Origin: Oscillospiraceae bacterium
GTDB taxonomy: Bacteria; Bacillota; Clostridia; Oscillospirales; Oscillospiraceae
Direction of reading: 5' to 3'
NCBI GenBank assembly: GCA_902760845.1
Contig: CACWHX010000016.1
Coordinates: 1 to 46,885, forward strand
DNA: 46,885 nt
Shown: positions 39,810 through 46,885 of the stretch, one piece after another
Numbering within the stretch: the first letter of the stretch is position 1
How the letters are laid out: each line of letters starts with the position of its first letter
Translations under genes and position numbers: made by a program
The notes under the pieces: model-generated
The model's input: the letters and a program-made list of their open reading frames with translations, nothing else
Database searches by the model: none
What the model was told of the DNA's origin: nothing

Positions 39810-42800
39810 TCAGGACGTGCGCCGCCTTTTTCGCTCCAGAAGAAGCGTCCCCGCCAGTCCGGCCCCGGAGAGGAGCAGCGCCAGGAAATAGCGCGACACC
39901 GGACTGTTGTCCCCCGTCCCGGGCACCTTGGGCGGCGCCGCGGGCGTCGTCGGGATCTGGGTGTTCGTAACGACAAAGCCGCTGTGCGCATCCCCCGCAA
40001 TGGAGGCGGTGTAGCCCGTTACGGGCTCCTCCTGGATCGTGTAGCGAATCTCGTGGCCGTCCGTGCTGTCATACTTCGGCAGGCCCGCGAAGGTATGCCG
40101 CCAATCGGCGCCCGCGTTCAGCTCCGCAGTGGCGATGACCGCGCCGTCCGCCAGAAGCCGGATCGTGACGGTGTCCGCCGCCGGGCCCACCCACCGTTTC
40201 GTGACCGGAATGTCGATGGTCTCGTTGTTCGTGTTCGTGAAGGTGAAGCCCTCCTCCACCGTTCCGCTGCGGCTCTGCTCATAACCGGCGAGCGGCTCCT
40301 CGGTCACATCGTAGCGTATCTCGTGCCCGTCCGTGCTGTCGTACTTCGGCAGGTCGGTGAAGGTGTGCTGCCAGCCGTTGGACGCGCTCAGCTCCACTTC
40401 GTCGATTGCCACGTCGTCCGCCAGAAGGTTCACCACAACAGACTCCGCCGCCGGACCGATCCATTGCTTCGTGACCGGAATGTCGATGGTCTCAATGTTC
40501 GTGTTCGTGAAGGTGAAGCCCTCCTCCACCGTTCCGCTGCGGCCCTGATCGTAGCCGGCGAGCGGCTCCTCGGTCACATCGTAGCGTATCTCGTGCCCGT
40601 CCGTGCTGTCGTACTTCGGCAGGTCGGTGAAGGTGTGCTGCCAATCGTTGGACGCGCTCAGCTCCGCCTCGTCAATTGCCGCGTCGTCCGCCAGAAGGTT
40701 CACCACAACGGACTCCGCCGCCGGGCCGATCCACTGCTTCGTGACCGGAATATCAAGCGTCTCGTTGTTCGTGTTCGTGAAGGTGAAGCCCTCCTCCACC
40801 GTTCCGCTGCGGCCCTGATCGTAACCGGCGAGCGGCTCCTCGGTCACATCGTAGCGTATCTCGTGCCCGTCCGTGCCGTCGTACTTCGGCAGGTCGGTGA
40901 AGATGTACTGCCAATCGTTGAACGCGCTCAGCTCCGCCTCGTCGATTGCCACGTCGTCCGCCAGAAGGTTCACCACGACGGACTCCGCCGCCGGACCGAT
41001 CCACTGCTTCACAACCGGAATCGAGATTTTTATGGGATCGTTCCGGACGCTCAGCTGATCGCCCGTAATGTCATACTCCATCTGGCTGGAGGGAGACTCG
41101 GTAAGCACGAAGTATATCGGCTCCGGATCGAGCACATACCCGGCGGGGGCTGTCGTTTCGACCAGACAGTAAGTCCGGTCCGCCCAAAGCGTCCAGCCCA
41201 GGGTCTGCAGGTTGCCGACGATCAGGACGCGCCCGTCCGCCCCGGTGGTGAAGGTCACGTTCTGGCCGCCGCTGTCCCGCACGGGGACCTGATTGCCGTT
41301 TTGGATGTAGAACAGCTGGAACGTCGCCCCGGCCAGCGTGTTGGTGACCATCTCGGCGTCGCGCTTTACAAGCGTGATGCTCGGATTGCTCGCCGTGCCG
41401 CCGCCGGAAGACGCCACGGTCGCGTTCTCCTCGACGGTCTTTTCATATTTGCCGAACTGTATCGTGTTGGAATACGTCACATTTCCGCTGCCCAGAACCC
41501 GCGCCTGATAGGTGATCTCAAAGGTCGTCTCGTCCGGAACCTCGGTGAAGGACAGCGTATTCGTTTCTTCGTCGTGCTGCACCACAATCGCGTCGTTCGC
41601 GGGCGTTATGACCAGCGAGTCCGGAATGAAGCGCAGGTTGGAGGACAAAATGTCCCGAATCGCCAGCACGTCGGAGGTCGGGTCCAGGTCCTCCGCGTAC
41701 TTGTTGATGACGACCTTGAACTCCGCGACGTATCCGTTGTCCGCCGTGGGGCGGGTCAAAAGCTCCTTATCCACATAGGGGAAATACGTGTAGCTGGCCT
41801 GCGCCGTGGACGAAAAGTCGTTCCACGTGGCCGTGTTCTCCAGCGTGACGCCGTCCTGGGATTCGGCCGCGTTCGCGTTCAGCTGCTCCAGCGCCGCGGC
41901 GTCCTTGACGATCAGCGCGTATTCGATCCGATAAAAGGGGTAGTAGGTGTCCGCCGACAGCATGGGAAACTGGTTTACGGTGATGTCCACTCCGTCGGCC
42001 GTGTCCGCGGCGGAAGCGGTCCCGACCGCCTCAGAGGCCGCGGCGGTCGTGCCGCCGGATACCTTGACGCCGCCGGCCTCATAGAACTTCAGATACTGCG
42101 TATCGAACGTGTCGTGAATGACGATCCCGTCCGCCGTCGGGCCGGACATTGCCAGCACATAGTGAAACACCGGATACGTCACGCCGTCGATGACCGCCTC
42201 CGTCCGCTCCACGAACTCCTTTTCAAACGCGGGCTTGGCCGGATAGACGACGTCGTTGACCGACGGAAGCCGGAAGTCGCCGGACCGGGCGCTGGCCGTG
42301 TTCCTGTGGGTATACAGCAGCGACGTTTCATACCCATCCTCCGCGGCGAGGTTCAGCCAGTCCTGATTGACCGCCGTCTTGAACCGGATCACAATGTCGC
42401 GCGGCTGCCCGTCGGTCGTCGGCAGGAGGCCGGCGTTCGCGCTGTTCTGGGTCCCGGTTTTGTAAAAGGCGAGCGTGAAGGTCCTCTGGTTTTCGTTGAA
42501 GGACACCCGCCAGGACTCGCCCTCGAGCAGGCCCTCGATCTCCATGGAGCCATCCACGAAATAGTCGATGTACGTCTGCCCGCCATACTCCAGCTTCGGC
42601 AGATCGTCCGTGACCCGCAGATCTGACAGCCCGCCGCCGGGGATCGACACGGTGATCTTCCACTCGGACTCCGTATCCGTGGTGCCGATCGCGTCCTTCT
42701 GGATGTTGAAGACATTTTCCCCGATGACGCCGACCGTGGTCTGCCCCTCGTCGTAGGAGTTGTGCACCTGCGCCCCGTTCGCCAGCGTCAGCGTATTGAG

Positions 42801-44342
42801 CGCGCCGCTGGAGTCGATCAGCGTTTTCAGCGTGATCTCATAGGCGGCCTTTCCGTCCGTCTCCGGCGTGAGATAGCTCCAGCCATAGGGCGTGCCGTCG
42901 CCGCTCGTGCTGATCTGCAGCGCGCTCCAGGGGACGTTTCGCGTCTCGGTGTCCCCGTTTTCCATGGTCACCAGAATGGCGAGGCCGTCGCCGGTGAAGG
43001 TCATGAACGGCCGGCTGTTCACCGTGATCCAGTCATGGATGCGCGTGCCGCCCATCGGCATCTTGTGGTCCTGGTTGACGACGATTTTCCACGTCTGCTC
43101 ATACAGGCCGTCGCCAACGGGCACCGGGTCGCCCACCGCCTGCTTTCTGATGCGCTGAAAGGTCGCCTGGCCGGCAAAATTCGCGCTGGCCTCCTTCCCG
43201 TCCGGGACCTGGTCACTGGTGACGCGGACGGTGTTGTTCGTCTGCGCGACCGTTCCGTTGCCGCTGATCTTCGTGTTGTCCACGCGCGCCGTGTAGCGCA
43301 GGGTCAGGATCTCGCCGTTTTCCAGCTGCGGGATCGTGACGCGGTATCCCCGCTCCACCGCGCCGTAGTCCGGCGTCACCGGGAGCGTGCCGTTGATGTT
43401 GGATTCTATGACGACATCCTGATTGAAGATCAGCGCCGTGCCCGTGAGACGGTCTTCGATCACGACCTGCTCGTTGGTCCCGGCCGACGTGACCTGCACC
43501 ACATAGGAGGCCGTGTCCGTGTTCTGGTCATAGACCACGTTTTTGGTGATGGTCAGGTCCGCCTGATCGTCATAGACGAAGCTCTTGACAATGGTGGGGT
43601 TAAACACGATCTCCCCGGCGGTCTGGTCGAAGCTGGAGGAGATGGCGACGCTGAATTCCACGTTGGGCATGGCCTTCAGCCGCTCAAAGTTCGGATCGTT
43701 CTGGTTGAACGTCACGCGAAGCTGTCCGTTGACGACCTCGAACAGGTTGTCAGAAACGCTTGCGGTCCCGTTTTGATCCACAACCTTGATCGAAAACGCG
43801 GTCGCCCCGATGTCATTGATGACAACGCCCTGCGGGAAGTCGTAGAACAAAACGCCCTCGTCGTCAAACTGGATATCCTCGTTTTCATGGAACGCGAGCG
43901 TCATCTCATACGTACTGTTCGGGTTGATGACGTAGTTGCCGTTCTCGTCCACAGGGGCGTTGATCGTGACATTCGTCAAAAAATCCGCCAGATTGGCGCT
44001 TGTGGAGGACCGCGTGTCCCCCGCTCGCTCCGCCGGGGCGGACCGGCTCCCGGTCTCCTCCGCGGCCGGGACGATTTCCTCGGCGGTGTCAGACGACAAA
44101 AGCGCCTCCTCCGGGTCCGGGTCCGATACCTCCCAGGCGTCGTCCGGCTGGTCTTCCGCCGCCTCGTCCGGCAGGGCTTCGCCGCTCTCGCCCAGGGCCG
44201 CGTCCTGCGCCTCGACGGCGTCCTCCGCCGCCGCCTCTCTATCCGCGGCCACCGCGATTGCTCCGTTTGCAAACAACGACAGCATCACGCAGATGACGCA
44301 CAGCAATGACATTGCCTTTCTCAGGCGTCTGCTTTTCACCAT
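39810..44342 (-). CDS. Large cell-wall-anchored adhesin with Cna-B repeats
   Basis: A 1510-residue surface protein. Residues 1 to about 33 are a signal peptide, followed by an acidic Glu/Asp/Ala linker to about 110. A long region with adhesin-type beta domains (DxNG-rich) runs to about 985. Residues 988-1083 look like a SpaA-type domain (ITLVKRD, LVETTAPAGYVL). Four Cna-B units of 90 residues cover about 1105-1465, each with Lys in PVTKQW, Glu in VTEEPLAGY and Asn in FTFTNTN, the residues that form the intramolecular isopeptide bond. The C-terminus is a sortase signal: VPGTGD, a hydrophobic helix and RKRRR. The motif is a VPGTG variant of LPXTG. GGAG precedes ATG 44342. No sortase or other pilin is adjacent, so it is a likely stand-alone host or glycan adhesin. 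Confidence 0.9.
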   Translation of the reverse strand: MVKSRRLRKAMSLLCVICVMLSLFANGAIAVAADREAAAEDAVEAQDAALGESGEALPDEAAEDQPDDAWEVSDPDPEEALLSSDTAEEIVPAAEETGSRSAPAERAGDTRSSTSANLADFLTNVTINAPVDENGNYVINPNSTYEMTLAFHENEDIQFDDEGVLFYDFPQGVVINDIGATAFSIKVVDQNGTASVSDNLFEVVNGQLRVTFNQNDPNFERLKAMPNVEFSVAISSSFDQTAGEIVFNPTIVKSFVYDDQADLTITKNVVYDQNTDTASYVVQVTSAGTNEQVVIEDRLTGTALIFNQDVVIESNINGTLPVTPDYGAVERGYRVTIPQLENGEILTLRYTARVDNTKISGNGTVAQTNNTVRVTSDQVPDGKEASANFAGQATFQRIRKQAVGDPVPVGDGLYEQTWKIVVNQDHKMPMGGTRIHDWITVNSRPFMTFTGDGLAILVTMENGDTETRNVPWSALQISTSGDGTPYGWSYLTPETDGKAAYEITLKTLIDSSGALNTLTLANGAQVHNSYDEGQTTVGVIGENVFNIQKDAIGTTDTESEWKITVSIPGGGLSDLRVTDDLPKLEYGGQTYIDYFVDGSMEIEGLLEGESWRVSFNENQRTFTLAFYKTGTQNSANAGLLPTTDGQPRDIVIRFKTAVNQDWLNLAAEDGYETSLLYTHRNTASARSGDFRLPSVNDVVYPAKPAFEKEFVERTEAVIDGVTYPVFHYVLAMSGPTADGIVIHDTFDTQYLKFYEAGGVKVSGGTTAAASEAVGTASAADTADGVDITVNQFPMLSADTYYPFYRIEYALIVKDAAALEQLNANAAESQDGVTLENTATWNDFSSTAQASYTYFPYVDKELLTRPTADNGYVAEFKVVINKYAEDLDPTSDVLAIRDILSSNLRFIPDSLVITPANDAIVVQHDEETNTLSFTEVPDETTFEITYQARVLGSGNVTYSNTIQFGKYEKTVEENATVASSGGGTASNPSITLVKRDAEMVTNTLAGATFQLFYIQNGNQVPVRDSGGQNVTFTTGADGRVLIVGNLQTLGWTLWADRTYCLVETTAPAGYVLDPEPIYFVLTESPSSQMEYDITGDQLSVRNDPIKISIPVVKQWIGPAAESVVVNLLADDVAIDEAELSAFNDWQYIFTDLPKYDGTDGHEIRYDVTEEPLAGYDQGRSGTVEEGFTFTNTNNETLDIPVTKQWIGPAAESVVVNLLADDAAIDEAELSASNDWQHTFTDLPKYDSTDGHEIRYDVTEEPLAGYDQGRSGTVEEGFTFTNTNIETIDIPVTKQWIGPAAESVVVNLLADDVAIDEVELSASNGWQHTFTDLPKYDSTDGHEIRYDVTEEPLAGYEQSRSGTVEEGFTFTNTNNETIDIPVTKRWVGPAADTVTIRLLADGAVIATAELNAGADWRHTFAGLPKYDSTDGHEIRYTIQEEPVTGYTASIAGDAHSGFVVTNTQIPTTPAAPPKVPGTGDNSPVSRYFLALLLSGAGLAGTLLLERKRRRTS
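39930..41030 (-). repeat. Tandem 270-base Cna-B coding repeats
   Basis: Three almost identical 270-base units (about 40199-40468, 40469-40738, 40739-41008) and a fourth, clearly diverged unit (about 39930-40198). Near identity at DNA level includes synonymous positions, which indicates recent duplication or gene conversion. Unit number may vary between strains. Confidence 0.9.
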
Positions 44343-44517
44343 GGCTTTGTTCTCCTTCGTATGTTTTTCGTACAGGGTGCAAGATTCAGGAACCCAAATG
44401 TGTGCACTTCCACAGTGGTTCTGCCTCATTGTACCGACGTGGGACAAACCCCCAACCAACGGATACAGGTGAAAAGCCGACGTGCGAAAAATATTTAAGC
44501 ATTTTTTAAAAAGCGCG

Positions 44518-44548
44518 CGCACGGCAAAGGGTCTCCCAAAGCCGTGCG
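44518..44548. other. Orphan hairpin upstream of the adhesin gene
   Basis: CGCACGGC pairs with GCCGTGCG, with GGG/CCC inside. On the minus strand it is followed by GCGCGCTTTTT, like a terminator, yet no minus-strand gene lies to its right. Confidence 0.45.
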
Positions 44549-44600
44549 TTTGCGTGTGTATTTACGGGCTTTGCCGCTCTCCCTCGCAGACGCAAAAATG

Positions 44601-44631
44601 GCCCTGAAAACATCCGCTTTCAGGGCTTTTT
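44601..44631 (+). terminator. Orphan intrinsic terminator-like hairpin
   Basis: GCCCTGAAA pairs with TTTCAGGGC and is followed by TTTTTAT on the plus strand. No plus-strand gene precedes it within 5 kb, so it may end a small or antisense RNA from the adhesin upstream region. Nothing else convincing was found in 44343-44737; the short frames there do not look coding. Confidence 0.5.
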
Positions 44632-44737
44632 ATACGGCCGCCTCGAAATACAGGTCCGAAAACGGCGAGCATTTTTCAATCATTGCTATAAACTGGCGCA
44701 TAGAACTGCAGGACAATCCCGCAGCCGCCGGCGGGAA

Positions 44738-44766
44738 TTGACGGCCCCGCCGATTGTCGGTATACT
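44738..44766 (+). promoter_or_regulatory. Predicted promoter of the flavoprotein/ammonia-lyase pair
   Basis: TTGACG (44738-44743), 17 bases, TATACT (44761-44766). The leader to ATG 44787 is about 15 bases. Confidence 0.65.
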
Positions 44767-44786
44767 TTGATAAAGGAGTGAACCCC

Positions 44787-45245
44787 ATGTTTCCGGAAAT
44801 GAGAAGAAAGCGGCAGCAGCTGTCCGAGGAAGCGTGCGTCCAGATTTTGAGCGAGGAAGCGACCGGCACTCTCGCGGTTTTAGACGGGGATGGATACCCC
44901 TACGGCTTTCCCATGCACTTTTATTACGAGGACGGAAGTCTCTATTTCCATTCGGCAAAGCAGGGCCACAAAATCGACGCGCTCCGGGCACACGACCGGG
45001 TATCCTTCAGCGTTGTGAACTCCGGATATCAGGACGCGCAGGAATTTTGGAACCGCAGCAGCGTGGTCGCGTTTGGCCGCATTTCCGTCGTGGAGGACGG
45101 GGACGCGCGCATGAAGCGGCTGCGGCAGCTCTGCGAGAAAAATTTCTCTGCGGAAAAGACGGAAGCGGAACTGCGCGGCGCGCCGGCGGTTCTGGTGCTG
45201 CGCATGGAGATCGAACACATGACCGGAAAAACGGTTCGATACTAA
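44787..45245 (+). CDS. Pyridoxamine 5'-phosphate oxidase-like flavoprotein (NimA type)
   Basis: A 152-residue FMN-binding split-barrel protein. MRRKRQQLSEEACVQIL, then ATGTLAVLDGDGYPYGFPM and YFHSAKQGHKIDAL, are the signature of the NimA-like branch, which includes nitroimidazole reductases and many uncharacterised flavoproteins. True pyridoxamine phosphate oxidase is longer and lacks these motifs. AAAGGAG precedes ATG 44787. It shares a predicted promoter with the ammonia-lyase gene 66 bases downstream. Confidence 0.85.
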   Translation: MFPEMRRKRQQLSEEACVQILSEEATGTLAVLDGDGYPYGFPMHFYYEDGSLYFHSAKQGHKIDALRAHDRVSFSVVNSGYQDAQEFWNRSSVVAFGRISVVEDGDARMKRLRQLCEKNFSAEKTEAELRGAPAVLVLRMEIEHMTGKTVRY

Positions 45246-45311
45246 GGAAGGACGGCGACGCGGCGCATACACGCGCCGCGCCGCGTCCCCGGACGTGAAG
45301 GAGCGGTTACA

Positions 45312-46514
45312 ATGAGAAAAACCATTCGATATGTCAGCAATCCGGCAGTCTGCGAGGACCGGGCGCCGGCCGCTCTTTTCGGGAAGGAGCAGGCCGCGCA
45401 GGTCCGGGCGTATCACAGAAGTTTTCCTGCCTACCGGCCAACCGCGCTCAGGCGGTTGGACGGTCTGGCTGGCGCGCTGGGCCTCGCCGGATTTTACGTC
45501 AAGGACGAGAGCGCCCGATTTGGCCTGAACGCCTTTAAGGGCCTGGGCGGCAGCTACTGCATCGGCAGGCTTTTGGCGGCGCGCGCCGGCATTCCCGCGG
45601 AGGAGCTGACCTTTGCTCGGCTGCGGGAGAGGGATGTAAAAACCCTTGCGGCGGGCATGACCCTTGTGACCGCGACAGACGGCAACCACGGCCGCGGGAT
45701 TGCCTGGACGGCAAGGGAGCTGGGGATGGCGGCCGTGGTCTATATGCCAAAGGGCAGCGCCGCGGAGCGCCTGGAGCATATCCGCCGGCTGGGCGCGCAG
45801 GCGGAAATCACCGATCTGAACTATGACGACACCGTGCGCTATGCCGCGCAGTGCGAGAAGGCGCACGGCTGGGTTCTGGTGCAGGATACGGCATGGGAAG
45901 GGTATGAGACGATTCCCACCTGGATCATGCAGGGGTATACGACGATGGCTCTGGAGGCGGTGGAGCAGATCGGGGCCGATGCGCCCACCCACATTTTCCT
46001 GCAGGCCGGGGTCGGCGCCATGTCCGGCGCGCTGTCCGCCTTTTTTGCAGACTATTATGCGGAAAAAAAGCCGGTGATCGTGATTGTGGAGCCAAACAAG
46101 GCGGACTGCATCTATCGGACCGCCGCGGCAAACGACGGGGCCCTGCACACAGTGCATGGAGACCTGGACACCATCATGGCGGGTCTGGCCTGCGGCGAGC
46201 CATGCACGATTGGCTGGGAAATGCTGCGGCGCTATGCGGATGTGTTCGTATCCATGCCGGATTGCGTGGCGGCGAAGGGGATGCGCGTGCTGGGAAACCC
46301 ACCCGGCTCGGATGCGCGCATCATCTCAGGCGAGAGCGGCGCGGCCACCAGCGGATTTGTGGCGGAGCTGATGACGAACGAGCGCTTGCGCAGGCTGCGA
46401 AAAAGCATCGGGATCGGTCCCGCCTCCAGGGTGCTCTGCATCTCCACCGAGGGGGCTACCGACCAGGCGAACTACCGAAAAATCGTCTGGGACGGCTATT
46501 GTGCGAGCTATTGA
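45312..46514 (+). CDS. dpaL: Diaminopropionate ammonia-lyase
   Basis: A 400-residue fold type II PLP enzyme that converts 2,3-diaminopropionate (both isomers in E. coli, also D-serine) to pyruvate and ammonia. The PLP lysine is K76 in FGLNAFKGLGGSY, next to K77 in the E. coli enzyme. TATDGNHGRGIAW, the phosphate-binding QAGVGAMSGA and CISTEGATDQ near the C-terminus are diagnostic. AAGGAGCGG precedes ATG 45312. It gives pyruvate and ammonia from an unusual amino acid and fits an amino-acid-fermenting organism. No matching transporter is nearby. Confidence 0.92.
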   Translation: MRKTIRYVSNPAVCEDRAPAALFGKEQAAQVRAYHRSFPAYRPTALRRLDGLAGALGLAGFYVKDESARFGLNAFKGLGGSYCIGRLLAARAGIPAEELTFARLRERDVKTLAAGMTLVTATDGNHGRGIAWTARELGMAAVVYMPKGSAAERLEHIRRLGAQAEITDLNYDDTVRYAAQCEKAHGWVLVQDTAWEGYETIPTWIMQGYTTMALEAVEQIGADAPTHIFLQAGVGAMSGALSAFFADYYAEKKPVIVIVEPNKADCIYRTAAANDGALHTVHGDLDTIMAGLACGEPCTIGWEMLRRYADVFVSMPDCVAAKGMRVLGNPPGSDARIISGESGAATSGFVAELMTNERLRRLRKSIGIGPASRVLCISTEGATDQANYRKIVWDGYCASY

Positions 46515-46584
46515 GAGCGCCGCGCACGATATCCCTTTTTCTCCCCACGCCCGAGCGCAAGGATCGCTTCGCCCGGCCTCCCCC

Positions 46585-46618
46585 AAAATGCCCGATTCCA
46601 ATCGGAATCGGGCATTTT
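46585..46618 (+). terminator. Terminator after dpaL
   Basis: AAAATGCCCGATTCC pairs perfectly with its complement (46604-46618) around AATC, ending in TTTT. An R3 repeat starts within five bases of its end. Confidence 0.85.
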
Positions 46619-46619
46619 G

Positions 46620-46790
46620 CGTCTGTCGAAAAACTCGTTTTTCGACAGGCGGGGCTTGCGCTGCACGGCTTGCCCTCGTTTGCCACGTCGCGGCAAGCTC
46701 TGTATCGTTCGCTTCCCCGGCAAGCGGGAAAGCTCGCTCACGCCGCTGCCGCTCCTCTCCAAAACAAATCCTCCGATTTGTTTTGGGTAT
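46620..46790 (+). repeat. R3 repeat, copy E
   Basis: CTGTCGAAAAACTCGTTTTTCGACAG palindrome arms at 46623-46648, then CGGGGCTTGCGCTGC and the same order of blocks as copy D to the final CAAATCC/GATTTG hairpin (46759-46786). The remaining bases to 46885 show no gene. Confidence 0.8.
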
Positions 46791-46885
46791 GTCCGGACAG
46801 GGACAATGCTAGCTCTTCTTCGCTCCGCAGAGCGTCGCGAATTTTCCGTTTTCGATTTCTGAAAAATCGAATCATGCGGACAAGA

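Noticed and set aside
39930..41030. Tandem repeats as a possible CRISPR array
   Set aside because: The period is 270 bases, the repeats are in frame, and they encode Cna-B domains. There are no spacers and no cas genes.
39984..42626. An 880-codon open frame on the plus strand opposite the adhesin gene
   Set aside because: It is a shadow frame caused by GC-rich codon bias. It has no ribosome binding site or recognisable domain, is rich in Arg and Val, and the minus-strand frame has a signal peptide, Cna-B domains and a sortase signal.
44544..44741. A 65-codon frame in the gap upstream of the flavoprotein gene
   Set aside because: No ribosome binding site, it contains a terminator hairpin, and the sequence shows no domain.

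Overview
The window is GC-rich DNA from a spore-forming anaerobe of the Clostridia, most likely an Oscillospiraceae-type organism. The support is an alpha/beta-type small acid-soluble spore protein, SpoVB-like and YtvI-like proteins, a DacF-like carboxypeptidase, a conserved spoVB-mazG-hup-rqcP block, strong GGAGG ribosome binding sites, two ferredoxin-dependent 2-oxoacid oxidoreductases and no respiratory genes. No tRNA, rRNA, CRISPR array, transposase or phage gene was recognised.

Layout. Bases 154-16558 form a catabolic island. A LarA-type 2-hydroxyacid racemase (minus strand) is divergent from module A (plus strand, 1869-7846): ferredoxin, alpha, beta and gamma subunits of a 2-oxoacid:ferredoxin oxidoreductase, a GntR regulator, a sodium/solute symporter and a D-2-hydroxyacid dehydrogenase. 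After a GNAT acetyltransferase comes module B on the minus strand (16558 down to 8835): MFS transporter, ferredoxin, alpha, beta, gamma, symporter, type III CoA-transferase, D-2-hydroxyacid dehydrogenase. A and B are mirror-image paralogous sets that face each other. A second GntR gene (17048) lies divergent to module B, with palindromic operators between overlapping face-to-face promoters. The simplest reading is import of a 2-hydroxy or 2-oxo acid, racemisation, oxidation to the 2-oxoacid, and oxidative decarboxylation to acyl-CoA with reduced ferredoxin. The substrate cannot be read from sequence.

Bases 18028-36226 are mostly housekeeping: spore protein, alanyl-tRNA editing protein, ECF S component, serine biosynthesis (serC-serA), tRNA methylthiotransferase MtaB, cysteine desulfurase, AI-2E family protein, DacF-like carboxypeptidase, glucose-6-phosphate isomerase, a small P-loop protein, RqcP, HU, MazG, SpoVB, an HpcH/HpaI aldolase, GAPDH and an orphan histidine kinase.

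Bases 36572-39237 hold a class II aldolase, MtnA and a DeoD-type nucleoside phosphorylase. Together these could form a kinase-free route from 5'-deoxyadenosine or methylthioadenosine to DHAP plus an aldehyde. Then follow a 1510-residue cell-wall adhesin with four Cna-B repeats and a sortase signal, a NimA-like flavoprotein and diaminopropionate ammonia-lyase.

Three families of non-coding repeats (here R1, R2, R3) are scattered between genes. R3 copies start directly after intrinsic terminators, and R1/R2 sequence has replaced the 3' end of the racemase gene.
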